Source: Chrysoperla carnea
Lineage: Eukaryota; Arthropoda; Insecta; Neuroptera; Chrysopidae
NCBI RefSeq assembly: GCF_905475395.1
Contig: NC_058337.1
Location: 69,026,368-69,090,367, forward strand
Direction of reading: 5' to 3'
DNA length: 64,000 nucleotides
Shown here: piece after piece, positions 52,388 through 64,000 of the stretch
How positions within the stretch are numbered: the first letter of the stretch is position 1
How the letters are laid out: every line of letters starts with the position of its first letter
The notes under the pieces: model-generated
Told to the model about the DNA's origin: nothing
The model's input: the letters and a program-made list of their open reading frames with translations, nothing else
The model's database searches: none
Translations under genes and position numbers: made by a program

Positions 52388-53050
52388 AGCAACAGTCTTG
52401 GCTAAATATTGGACTGACACGGCTCTATTCGCCGGTCTTGGTCCAAGACTCAGCCAATACTCAACAGCAAATTCTTGGTTTGAAAACTTGGCTCACGAGT
52501 TAGCCAATAGTATTTAGCCTTATTTGGCCCAAGGCTCAACCAATACGCAACATCCAAGCCTTGTTTTATAATCTTGGCCAAAGATTCTGCCTATACTAAA
52601 AAATCGATTCTTAGCTTGCCAGTCTTGGCCCTAAACTCGGTTAATACTCAATAGCCAATTCTTGATTCGCCAGCTTTGGACCAGGACTGAGTCAATAATC
52701 AACAAACAAGCATTGGTTTAGTAGCCTTGGTCTAAGATTTAACCAATACTTAACATACAAGCCTTGTTTTGCTAGACTTTGCCAATACTCAACAGCCAAT
52801 TATTGATTCGCCCGTCTTGGTCCAGGACTGAGTTAGAAATCAACAAATAAGCATTGGTTTAAAAGCCTTGGTCTAAGACTCAAAAAATACTTAACAAAAA
52901 AGTCTTGTTTTGTCAGACTTGGCCATTATTCAACATACCAGGTTCATGAACCTTGGCCCAAGACTCAACCAATAATCGAATCTAAGACTGAGCGAATACT
53001 CTATGTATAAGCTTTGGTTTACTAGTCTTGGCTCAAGACTGAACCAATAC
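52388..53050. repeat. Degenerate ~51-bp minisatellite with a palindromic core
   Basis: About thirteen diverged units with the pattern TCTTGG.CCAAGACT, then CAGCCAATACTCAACA and CAAG.CTTGGTTT. Spacing of successive cores is mostly 50-53 bp. The core AGTCTTGG-N-CCAAGACT is its own reverse complement. A three-unit block of about 141 bp is repeated (starts GATTCG at 52664 and 52805), indicating higher-order structure. Confidence 0.75.
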
Positions 53051-54205
53051 AAATTATCGACTGAAATTGTTGCGAGATATTATCCCTCCCATACGAAATC
53101 TAGTCTAATAGTCAATGTTAAAAAGTTTTTAAATTAATGATTCCAGGAATTGTAGCTCGAAAAGACTTTGTACCTCTTAGAATTTCGTATAAAATGAACT
53201 TGTTGAAAAATCACACTACATCGTTGAATAACTAATATAAAAATTTTTACTTCCGATTTGACTCAGTTTTCATTTTTCACTTTAATGACTTTCTCTAAAG
53301 CCAATCTTGAAGTTTTGTATGTAGAGCTTTGTAAGTTGTGTACTATGTCATTTTTAGTGATTCGTATATTTTTATAGATGTTGTCAAATTGTGGATGGAG
53401 TTTTGGAATCTACATGTTTTGAAACAAACATCTGCTTAAAAAATGATTAATTTTTGTTGAAAAAAGATTTTGGAAAGTGTGAACGATTTATGTGAATTTA
53501 GAGGGTGTCACATTCAGATTTTTTAAGTATTGGGTTTATAAATGTTAAATCCAGCAAGCGATATATGATATTATTCAGCAAACGATATCTGAAAAATTTT
53601 TATTTATTATTAAATTTTCAATGCCAATCAGTGTACATAAACTTTACATCTATCTTTGTTTAGTTAGTTCAGTGAATATATAAAAAATTGTTACAAGGTT
53701 TATTTTTTATAATAAAAATATTATATTATTTATTTATTTACAATGTAAACGTTAGTTTTAGAGTGTGGTTTAACGAACTTTCTCCGGAAAAGTGTGTGTG
53801 TGTACACTGTACCTAAGTGTGATGTATGATTGTATGCGTATATTTAAATCATGTACCTTTACTTAACGGTACATTCTTTATTATTTTATTTTCTTTTTTA
53901 TAGTAGTAAATCTTATTTTTATTTTCTATTCAATTATTAAATATTTAATTTATTCTGGTTGTCACTATAAACCACAATAATTGAAATGCGTGAAATTTGG
54001 TCCATAAATCATTTGGGGTTTAATGTTATTATTAAAATGATAAATTTAGTAAGCCAGTATTCTAAAATCATGATTATTGAAAATGAAATATTATTTTCAA
54101 CCATCGGTATTTTGAATTAGAAATAAGCTATAATTTAATGAACAATTTTTAATGTAAAAGATTACCTAACTATGTGAATCCACCTGATTTACTTGTATTC
54201 ATTTC
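53051..54205. other. Non-coding, no gene confirmed
   Basis: AT-rich. At 53378 an acceptor-like TTTTTATAG is followed in one frame by CCQIVDGVLESTCFETNICL and KND before a stop, which is cysteine-rich and protein-like. It does not join in phase with the exon at 48753-48852. Confidence 0.35.
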
Positions 54206-54644
54206 AGTACCCGGCTTAGACCATTAAGTACATAGACTGACCATCATCGCCTCTCTTCTCTTACAGTGAGAGATGTTCCAACATACGAGGTAATTGCTTG
54301 GGTCAGAAAAAATACACTTATCAAAAGAATATAGGAACATTTATCGAAAAAATATACATTGAATATAGGGACATTTATCAAAAAAAATTACATTGAGTGT
54401 CAAATTTTTATATCACAAAATGTTTTACATAAACATCGTGAATTCACTGAAGTTTTTCGCTTTTTGACTTAAAAAAATACTTATCAAGTATCACTTTACA
54501 TTTTTTCTTATGAATATACAATGTCAAGTATGACAACAACACTTTGTTTGGACATTTCTGATTTGACCCAAGCAATTACCCCAGACATGTGCACGCTTAA
54601 AATCGTTTGAATTCAGTCTATGCAACTTAATGGTCTAAGGTACT
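54206..54644. mobile_element. MITE with AGTACC / TTAGACCATTAAGT termini
   Basis: The left arm AGTACCCGGCTTAGACCATT and onward (AAGTACATAGACTGA) is inverted at 54612-54644 with small gaps. A second inner pair, GGTAATTGCTTGGGTCAGA and TTGACCCAAGCAATTACC, also faces inward. Total 439 bp, no coding capacity. Confidence 0.72.
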
Positions 54645-56800
54645 CGGCTAGCTAAAAGTGAAGAAAATAAAATTTGAAATTGCTTCGATAAAAATAATTT
54701 TATTTACTCACGTAAATCTAACTTTTGAAATTCTAAATAATTAAGACAGGGATCACGTTGTATGATTTTTAGAGACTAGACTCAAAATTTACTGATTTTA
54801 TAAATAAATTATTTTAAAAAGATTTGAGTGTATAGGGGAAAGTGGTATAAAATGATCACTGTGTGAAAAATATTCTCTTCCGTGTTACTGACTTTTTCAG
54901 TCTTACCTACTAATTTGGCAAAATAAGCTTTCCACAGCTGGATTTGTAGTCGTCAAAGTTTTATAAAACCAAGAGCGTCACGAAATATTTTATTAAAATC
55001 GACTGAAAATCATCTGGTTGAAATAGAAAATTGTTGTTTGCATTAGTTTTAACTTATGTCAACAATATAATTGGTTATATTTTATTAAGATTATTGAAAA
55101 CATGGATATTTTGTCAGTGAGCATTTGGGATAAATTGATCCCCTTACTGGAGGTTAAAATGATCTCCTCATTGTTGTGTTTAATTAATGTTAGCGTTTAA
55201 AACATTTTTTGTTGAATTAAGTAAAGGCGCTAGATCGTGGACGTTATACCTAATACTATACAATTAATTAAATATTCTACCTATTTAAAATAGAAAAAAA
55301 GAAAATATAGAATATAATCAAAAAATTTTATTTAAAAAGCAATAAAAAAATTGAAGCTAAAACTCCATGATTAACGTTCCAGATGAATTACATCATTTCT
55401 ATCCTTTAAATTTATAATGAAAAGGCCAACTCTCATAAAATTTTCTTAAATAATTGAAGAAAAAATACAATGAACTATTATAAGGTGAAGCATTATTTAT
55501 ATAAAGATTTATTTCCCCTTTGGTAATAAATTATAATTTCTTATAGATATTGATTTAAATTTCCAATTTAAAAGTAAAAGTTGATTATCACATCTTTTTA
55601 TATAAATTTCCAATTGACTATTTTATCATTACAGAATGAATAAACCAATGATCTGATTTATTCAAAAATGATAATTTGTTACTGCTGTTAATAAAATTTT
55701 ATAATTTTACAATATTGATGACCTGTTTTATTAAGATTTATTAATTAATTACCAATAATAAAAAAGTAATAATAATTGGAATAATTACATTTCTTTAAGA
55801 ATAAAAATAAATAGACCGAAGCCAACACTAATACTGCCGCATGTTCTTCTTTTATTTTAACAAGAAATAATCTAAATAAAATATTATTATTACAAAATTA
55901 GTAATTTTTTTTAAATTTAAATTAATAAATAACATGTTTGAAGCCCTTGTTGAAATTAACATCATAGGTATTAAAAAATTGTAATTTTATATAATCTAGT
56001 CAACCGATTCCAAATATATATTTAGGTTGGTCTAGATCTTGTTGCGTTGTTAGTTGTGCGTGTGGCTCCTATAAATCTTGGAATAAAAATTTTAACTAGA
56101 TCTGATTCAATTTCACACAGATTTGATTTTGATGGCAAAGTATAATTATGTCCTCATACTGACCGTATGGATGATTATATAAGTATAGGAAAAAAAAAAT
56201 GCAGATTAGATAAAAAATTTTTTTATCTAACGACGAGTTTTTTAAAAAGGATCGTCCAAGAGATTCGCAAATTTTAGTAAAATACTTATTACTTTGTTTA
56301 AACTGCGTTATCTGTGTACCAATGCATAAAATATTATTGTATATATTCAGGTTTAACGCCAGCTTATAAAACACGTGAAAAGAGTCTCCTGCTAAACTTT
56401 TAATGGAAATCACCTCCTAATGGACAAATTTTTTCCCTTATACAATGGAATAATAAAATTCAGTTAAAACAAAATATTTATTAAACGAATAACATGAAAT
56501 AAAGTAAAGAATTAACTTTAAGAAATTATGAAAGGATTACAATTAATTATTAATAATTGCTACAAATCGTAAAAATTATAATACAAATTCAACTAAAATA
56601 AAAAATTATAAATTACAGGCAAAAAAGAGTAAAAAATAAATGAAAGGCATTTCAAGGCACAAGGATATTTCATTACTTCCTTCTTGGCCACTCAGCAGAG
56701 ATAGCTTAAACAATTAATTGCTGGCGCCCGCACCACGTTAATTACGCTATTTTTGTTTTTTTTGTAAACGATGCACATAATATATTGGGAATGTAAATTG
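54645..56800. other. Non-coding, no feature recognised
   Basis: AT-rich; one 105-codon minus frame (56096-56413) is low-complexity in part and matches nothing I know. Confidence 0.4.
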
Positions 56801-56941
56801 GGTTCTGTTCGTTTATTCATATCCTCTAAAATAGTATCACAGTATGATGTCATAAATCGAAGTTTTACTGATATATTCTATACCAGTGAGTCGATTTATG
56901 AAATCATAATGTAATACCATCCAATACCAATAAACAGAACC
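56801..56941. mobile_element. 141-bp palindromic MITE
   Basis: Left end GGTTCTGTTCGTTTATT, right end AATAAACAGAACC. Pairing continues inward (CATAAATCG / CGATTTATG), so nearly the whole element folds into one hairpin. Confidence 0.7.
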
Positions 56942-59394
56942 TATATATACTGTAGTTATAGCTAATTATTTAAAAATAATCTTTCTTAATTAAAAAATCA
57001 TTTGATTAAAAAAGTGTTAATAATATTATTTTATTATTAAAGTTATATGACTTGTAGATAGTATTATTGTAAACATACACACAAATTCACAGCGAACACT
57101 CGTCACAACAACAGCATATGTACCTATTCGTGCTGTGTTTGAAAGACTTTCTAAATATTTTAAATTGATATAAATTTTTTTAAATGTGTCATCTTGATAT
57201 AAATTTATAAATATATATTATTATGTTTTATACATTTTAAACAATGTAATATTATTTCCAACAGCTTATTATTTAGAGTTTTCCATTAAGAGGTGTTATT
57301 TTAAAGTTTGCCTCATTTATTTTTGATCAAAGATATTTTTTGTGATTTTTTGAAAGTTGTGAGGAAAAAACTATTTACGAAAATGATACGATATAGTCTT
57401 CAAAAAAGAATAGAAACAGTTAATTTTCACTAACTACCAATACTGTAGATATTTGTCGTGTGATTTACAATAGACTTATTCCTATGGGATTGTGTCAAAC
57501 GTAAGTTTATGGCAAAAATAAACTTCCAAAGAATGGTATTTACCTTCAATTTAATGGTGAATACAGGTTTTATTTAAGGCAGTCGGGTTTTTTATTTTTT
57601 AAATTAATTTTTTTTGTGTCCCACTAGAAAATTCCTTTTGTTATACTATATTAAAACTTTTTAAACCAATTTATAATTCCAAATTAAATTTAAACATATA
57701 ACTTTTATGTATTTTTGTACTCCCCTTTTAATTTCCTTTATTTTGATACCGTACCTAGCTTAGATAACATTTGTTAATTTTTTTTATAAACGTATTACTA
57801 TTTGACTCCAAAAATCCGCCATCTTGTTTTGATTTTCCAAAAACCTATCTAAAAATACTTGGGTTATTGAGACAAATATAATGAAACCTTAAATGTTGAA
57901 ATCTACTAAGCCGTTTAGAAGCTACCAGCTAAAGAAAACAAACAAATATACATACATACATACGTAAAAGATACGCGCGAAAAACATAATCCTTCCATGA
58001 CAGTTGGGTAAAAATAAATTTAGTTTTTGAGCCAACTATATTTGCCAACAAATAAAAGCGTTCGAACTACAAGAACCTTGTTTTCTGGTTAAATACAATA
58101 AATAGAAAATAGCAACGCCAACTTCTTGAACATTTGGATCGTGAAAGCCTAAAACTTTTATTCATAGCCGTATATAAGTGACACAAGGAAAAACGTACTT
58201 TGAGACATTTTTAGTAAACTAATAATGTGGTTGATTACTTAAAAACTTCCAGAAACCTAATACTATAAATCAAAATACCAAGTACAAAAATAAACAGCAT
58301 AAGTAATAGTAAAGAAAACAAGTTTATGGGCTGAAGGAAGTTTCCATGCGTTGAGTAAGATGAGGTTACCGGAAACAATTTTTATTTATTAAAAGAGCAG
58401 TTATTTACAATTCTACTTAATATAGTCTATTATTTATTTTAACCTACCACAGTTGTAGTTTTTATACAATTATTGAAATTTATAGTTGTTAATTTTAAAC
58501 TGGTTCACTAATTTTTAAATTCGAATGCATGCATAGTTTATGAATGAATGCATAATTGGTTCTTTGAATTTATGATAATAATAACGAATAATTTATTAAT
58601 TATATTAGTAAGTATGCTTGATTCATACTTCCAAAATTAATATTTAAAAACACAAATGATTGTCTTATCCTCGAGGTATATATTATGGTTTATTGGCTTT
58701 ATAACACTACATAAATTGAATTTCTCTGGGTAAATTAGTAGTTTGAATAAATAAAAACATGAAAATAGTACTAGGAAAGTAGCTTTTCATTTCAATCGAG
58801 AAGCCAACATTTCAATACCAAATGAAATGTCACGGTAGGCTTCATCTCCATTGGATGGCGTTTGACGTTGCAATGAAGTGGAGTCCTCACAGGAATTTTA
58901 AAACTGGATATGTATTTATGTGTTCCTTGGGTTGTGGTTAGATCATTATTTATCTTATTACCGAAACCGTTATTAATCCTCAAAGGCAAACAAAAATAAA
59001 CTTTGAATTTTTACACTTCATAATGAGCTTTCGGTATATAAAGTGAATAGTTACAGAGATATGCAAGGGGTAAATTTTTTTTGTAAAGTAAAATATTTCA
59101 CTCGTTTTAAATTGATGTGATTTAAAAACTAATTAAGATTCTAGTTTTTATAAAATCTTATGATTATAAAAAATACATACATTTGTAATTTGTAAAAAAT
59201 ATTGACCAATATGTGTCCAAAATTTATATCTTGCCTATTTCCGAAACCATTTGCTTGATAAAAATTTATTTTTACTTTAAATTTGTTGATATTATTGTGA
59301 TGCCATAATTTTAGTTTGATTTGGATCCCACAGCTTTTTCTATATTTGTAATAATATAACTTTTTTTTTCATTGTCGCTGTTGGTCTAAGAGAC
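56942..59394. other. Non-coding, no gene seen
   Basis: AT-rich. At 57780-58015 lies an old retroelement-like 3' fragment ending in ATACATACATACATACG, a common insect pattern; the rest is unremarkable. Confidence 0.4.
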
Positions 59395-60284
59395 GGTATA
59401 AGGTCTATCTTCACCAATCTGATAACACGATGAAACATATTAATGGAATTTTATTGATTTCTAAACATGCCTATCATATTTTTTCTATCGAAAAGTATTC
59501 ATGGTTATATTTAATTAAATTAATTTTAATCAATTTTTATACCATGCATATATGAAATATACGTAGTATATTAAGTTTAGTCCCAAGTTTGTAACGCTTA
59601 AAAATAATGATGCTAGGAAAAAAATTTTGTCATAGGTGTTCATAAAAATACCTAATTAGTCCATTTCCGGTTGTCCGTCTGTCCGTCCGTCCGTCCGTCT
59701 GTGGACACGATAACTCAAAAACGAAAAAAGATATCGAGCTGAAATTTTTACAGCGTACTCAGGACGTAAAAAGTGAGGTCAAGTTCGCAAATGAGCATCA
59801 TAGGTCAATTGGGTCTTGGGTCCGTAGGACCCATCTTGTAAACCGTTAGAGATAGAACAAAAGGTTAAAAGTAAAAAATGTTCCTTATCAAAAATTAAAC
59901 AACTTTTGTCTAAAACATTTTTTCGTAAACATCACTGTTTACCCGTGAGGGCGCCAATTAGGCGAAAATTTTATAATATGTACTATACTTGATTATCAGT
60001 TATGTATGTGTCAGATGTTTGTATGTGTAATGTGATAAAGAAATCAACACTGACTATGCATGGTATTTCGAAATTTGTATCAGAAGAACGATAATTTAAT
60101 TACGAAAATAATGGTACAGTTGCTTGCCTGAAAAACCATTCATGGAAAAAATTGATTAAAATAAATTTATTTAAAAATAGCCATTTTGATAGAAAAACTA
60201 TGATAGGCATGTCTAAAAATCAATAAAACTTCATAAAAATTTTGTCTGATCTGGTTTTCAGATGGGTGAAAATTGATCTTATAC
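59395..60284. mobile_element. Long-TIR foldback element with nested mini-me-like copy
   Basis: Left arm 59395-59495 and right arm 60184-60284 are inverted copies over about 95 bp with moderate divergence (GGTATAAG at the tips, then TTCACC.ATCTGA, TTTTATTGATTT and ACATGCCTATCATA). Nearly the entire interior is a mini-me-like element, so that element inserted between the arms. The arms share TTCACCCATCTG with the element at 63319-63875. Confidence 0.7.
59539..60069 (+). mobile_element. mini-me-like GTCY element, copy nested in a foldback
   Basis: Almost identical to the copy at 4914-5455, but with a longer, cleaner tetranucleotide run (GTCTGTCCGTCCGTCCGTCC at about 59676-59695). The end stops at the TGCATGGTATTTCG point, before the CAATT..AATTG palindrome. 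Confidence 0.78.
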
Positions 60285-61214
60285 CCACCCTTGTTTAATA
60301 TTATTCTTGGGTAAAGATAATTATTTCAATTTCTTTTTTCCCTGGAAACCTCCATATACATTGAACACGTGAGTGTTTCTTATGAGTTTTTGATTTATAG
60401 ACATCATTAAAAAATTAATGTAATTATTATGAATTATTTTTGTTAAGGATCTTCTAATTAAATTATAACTAATAATAGATATCTCTAAAAATAATAGTAA
60501 TAATAATAATAATATTATTAATAATAGCTGACATTTCCTGTTCATTTCATCTTCTAATTATTTTCTATACTTCTAACATATGTATATTTATGTTTGTTAC
60601 ATAAACGGATATATCATCCGTTTTTAATGCTGAAATTCATCCATATCCTCCTATCTATCCTCTTCAATTTTTTGTTTTGTTTGTATGTTTTGTAGTCATG
60701 AAATATTTATAGGAAATTATGAATAAAAAACAAACGTGAAAAGGTAATTATCATTTGAAACGGATACAAAAATTGATTATTTGTTATTTTATGAATTTGT
60801 AAATAGGTTGCAATCATTCTGAATTATTGTAACATTTCATCAAAACAATAAAGCTTTCATAATGTTTCTTGAAAACACTTTTATTAATTATATACAATAT
60901 GACTCACATAGATTTTCATGTAGAGGTCATAGTGTATATTTCTAAACAATTTTAGTGCGGTTTTGTAGAAAGCCCAAATTTCTGATCCTGATCCTGATCA
61001 TGTATCCTGAAACTAATTATAACTGGTAACCCATAGATATATAATTTAAACATATAGGAACATGTTACATTTGAGAGTTACAATAATTCGGATATTTTTT
61101 CTTTTAACTATTTTCTTAAAATTCCGATTATATACTGTCCATGCTTGTTTTTATACATAATTTAACGGGTTGTTTAAATTATTTTAACCAATCCTAACCA
61201 ATTCTTATCACTAT
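60285..61214. other. Non-coding, no feature recognised
   Basis: AT-rich with an AATAAT microsatellite stretch near 60488-60530. Confidence 0.4.
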
Positions 61215-61690
61215 TATATTAGACATATATGTTTCCCTATATGTTTGTTTGTTTGTTACGCTCTCACGCACAAACTACTGAATAGATTTGAATGAAACTC
61301 TACAATAATATAGCTCATACATCAGAACAGCACATGAGCAATAATTAATAAATGTATATTTAAAAGAAAAAAATTAAAAACAAAAAGACTTTTCACTACG
61401 CCATCCATGAGTATCGTTTTGAACCATAAATTTAAGATTTCTGTACAACTGGTAAACAAGATGAAATTCATGGCCATCTATTCTGATGTACTTAATGAAT
61501 TATGATTATTTTACGTTTAAAAAAAATTGGAAACTGTATATATATTTTACCTGTGTAAAACAATCCCTACCTTTATTTCGAGTGTTACGGAAGAGGGATA
61601 AGTGAGAGTAAGAGAGTTGAAAGCTATAACGCTGTGGCCTTTACTAGTCTTTACTTTTAAACCCAACGAAACGGGCAAGTATGAAGCTAG
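61215..61690 (+). repeat. Dispersed insect repeat, copy B
   Basis: Same block order as 6829-7413: a GTTTGTTTGTTTGTTAC run, CTCTCACGCACAAACTA, ATAGCTCATACATCAGAA, TATATTTTACCTGTGTAA, TTTTAAACCCAACGAAACGG. This copy is not interrupted and shows what copy A looked like before its insertion. Confidence 0.62.
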
Positions 61691-63318
61691 TATTGCATAT
61701 TTTCATATTTTTGGTGTAGGTGCAGCGAAGTAGTAAACATTGGCCTTAAGGGTTTCGCAAATCTGCTGTAGTTAAAATTGTTTTCAGATGGTGTGATGTT
61801 GTTTAATTGTATTGAATTTTAAAGTTGTGTTTTACATCAAGTTTCAATAATTTTTGCTTCTTTTAGTAATTTTTCCAAACAAAAATAATAACTCTTTTTT
61901 TGTGAATATTATTAAATTCTGAAATAATATTATATTCACGCTTACCCTTGTGAGATATGTTGAGATAATTCATTTTTGCTTAACGTGGCTCTCTCTTCGG
62001 TTTGTTTCAGTGAAAGGATTTTTTTTTGGTACGGAATATTAAAAAAATGCATTTTTTTATTCATTGTCGGTATTCACTGACTTAAGTAGATACGCATTAA
62101 ATATTTGTGTTTGAAATACGTGAGAGATTAAACTTTAACACAAACATAAGTAAGTAAAAAATCCTTGAATGTTTTACTTACATTTGTATAAAAGAAGAAT
62201 GTTTTTGTAAAATTCACATTCAAAGTACAAATCTATTGAACCATTACAAAACATTTAAATAATATTTCTTCTAAACAAAAAAAAAGTTTTTTGCACGATT
62301 TATAAATAAAATATTATTTTTTTATTACATATAAGGATATACGTTTATTTATATTTATATTTTATTAAAAACGGACTTCATTTTCAAACATGGAAAGTTA
62401 CATCGATGAAGTGTATTTAGGTAGATTGGATAACTCTTAATATCTTATATTAGAATATTTCTTGAAACTGAGGCTACAAGAAATAAGAGAAGTAAACTTA
62501 GTTAAGTTAGGCCGTATAGGTGATTAGTTTCAAGGATACTAATTTATCTAAGTTATTCCCTATGAAGATCCTCGAATTTGAAGGTAATTTGAAATTACTT
62601 AATTTATTCTTTTTTATGTAAACAAATTTGTTTTGGAACCAAGTTTTGAAAATTGTGGTCTTTAGACGAAGACATGATGATTTAAGCGATAGCTGAAGAA
62701 AACGAAAATCCTTTGAAAAGAAAGAAATATTGACGAATGTTTATTTTTTGGAAATCAATATTTGAAAAATTATTAAAAATTCAAAATCTGAATACTTATG
62801 ACGAAGAGTACATCATATTAGATAAAGCATTCGCCATATTTGATTTAAAATTCTTAAAGTATCTCAAAAGTTAGTCAAACACGAAATCAAACACGAAAGA
62901 GCGACAAGCATGCAGTCAAACACGAAATACAGGCGACTGATCCTATAGGATTCTGTTTTTTCATCGGATAAGAGAGCCCTAAAAGACTATTAAATCATAC
63001 TAATGTGATCGACATTTATGTTTTTGGGAAGCCGAACAATTTTCTTATTAAGTCGTCCCATGAGCTTTGCCCATAATATTGATTTGTATAGAAAAGAAAG
63101 GAGTATTATTAAAGGGACATTCCAATTTTTTAATATTCGCTGGAGGTACAGATAAGTTAAAATAATAAGTTAAATTAAGCATTTGCTAGGGACACAGATA
63201 AGTATTAGAAAAAGTTTTCAGTCACAGAAAACAAAAACCTATGAATTGTAAATTTTTTTTAAATTCCGTATTATTTCAGGATATGGAATCCTCCCATATA
63301 TTTAACTATATATAGTAC
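61691..63318. other. Non-coding, no feature recognised
   Basis: AT-rich; a short local duplication (AAACACGAAA, three times near 62877-62925) is the only pattern seen. Confidence 0.4.
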
Positions 63319-63875
63319 AAGATCCGAATTAGGGTCGACCTTCACCCATCTGTTTACCGAATGAAATTATTTTTTATGAAATGTAAAATATTAACAAATA
63401 TTCCTGTAACGGGTTGCCTTAAAAAATATGGTCCAGACCATTTTTAATATAAATATCAAAACTTGGAAAGCTTGTAAACATTATTTTTGACCAATATTTT
63501 GTGGCCAATCATATGCCACCGTAATTGTAACAAAATTATCTTTATTTAGATATGCGAGTCAATGAATTAACAGATGCACGTAATTACTATTTTCAACTTG
63601 TATAAATACGATAATAGTGAACGAAAAAAGGCAAACAACATAGCTGCTGCATATTCTTTATGGGTTTTACTTTCGAGTAGATCAAAATTCGTAAGATATG
63701 CAAGTCAGTGAAAAATTTCTAAAAATTTTACTCTTGATATTTTCACTAAAAGTAGTCTGGACCACATTTTTATAGGCAACCCATTGCAGGGATATTTGTT
63801 AACATTTTATATTTCATAAAAAATAACTTTCATCCGGTAAACAGATGGGTGAAGGTCGATCCTAATTGGGATCTT
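63319..63875. mobile_element. Foldback element with ~125-bp terminal inverted repeats
   Basis: The left arm from 63319 (AAGATCCGAATTAGGGTCGA, CCTTCACCCATCTGTTTACCG) and the right arm ending at 63875 are inverted copies with only scattered mismatches, reaching inward to GGTCCAGAC on both sides. The loop of about 300 bp is non-coding. The tip shares TTCACCCATCTG with the element at 59395-60284, so the two belong to one superfamily. Confidence 0.78.
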
Positions 63876-64000
63876 AGACTAATACAGCCACCTACAATAA
63901 TTATTTCATAATTTTTCCATCTAATCTAAAAACAATTCGATAATCTGTTATATTTGTGTGTTATGTAATGAAGCAATTATGTATTATAGATGTTTGTAAA
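63876..64000. other. Non-coding window end
   Basis: Nothing recognisable. Confidence 0.4.

Overview
The window is AT-rich animal nuclear DNA, almost certainly from an insect. Genes have spliced exons with GT..AG introns. The recognisable proteins are insect or metazoan: RhoBTB, CCDC28, a SETMAR/set-23-type histone methyltransferase, methionine aminopeptidase 2, and a member of the 27-kDa hemolymph glycoprotein family (DUF1397), which I know mainly from insects. The order of insect cannot be settled by reading alone.

Layout. Positions 1-1083 hold the first coding exon of RhoBTB (minus strand); the rest of that gene lies to the left of the window. From about 1.1 to 8.6 kb there is no host gene, only layered transposon relics. 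The gene-dense part is 9.0-15.4 kb: CCDC28 (minus, five exons), an intronless SET-domain methyltransferase (minus), and a complete six-exon MetAP2 (plus) divergent from it. From 15.5 to 28 kb there is no recognisable host gene, only MITEs, an internally deleted Copia-type LTR element and GTCY-containing short repeats. From 28.1 to 42.0 kb lies one secreted-protein gene with an 8.5-kb first intron; it encodes a DUF1397-type protein with a predicted signal peptide and an unusual hydrophobic C-terminal tail that looks like a GPI-anchor signal. A second candidate signal-peptide first exon sits at 48.75 kb, and its continuation was not found. From 49 to 64 kb I see only repeats: a degenerate ~51-bp minisatellite, several long-TIR or foldback elements and nested insertions.

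The host genes do not form an operon or a common pathway; they are neighbours on a chromosome. The most striking large-scale feature is the mobile-element content. At least ten copies or fragments of one short non-autonomous family, resembling the dipteran mini-me/Helentron-like elements (TA-rich start, conserved core, GTCY repeat), are spread through the window in both orientations. Foldback families occur with other elements nested inside them. No rRNA, CRISPR or confident functional tRNA gene was seen.
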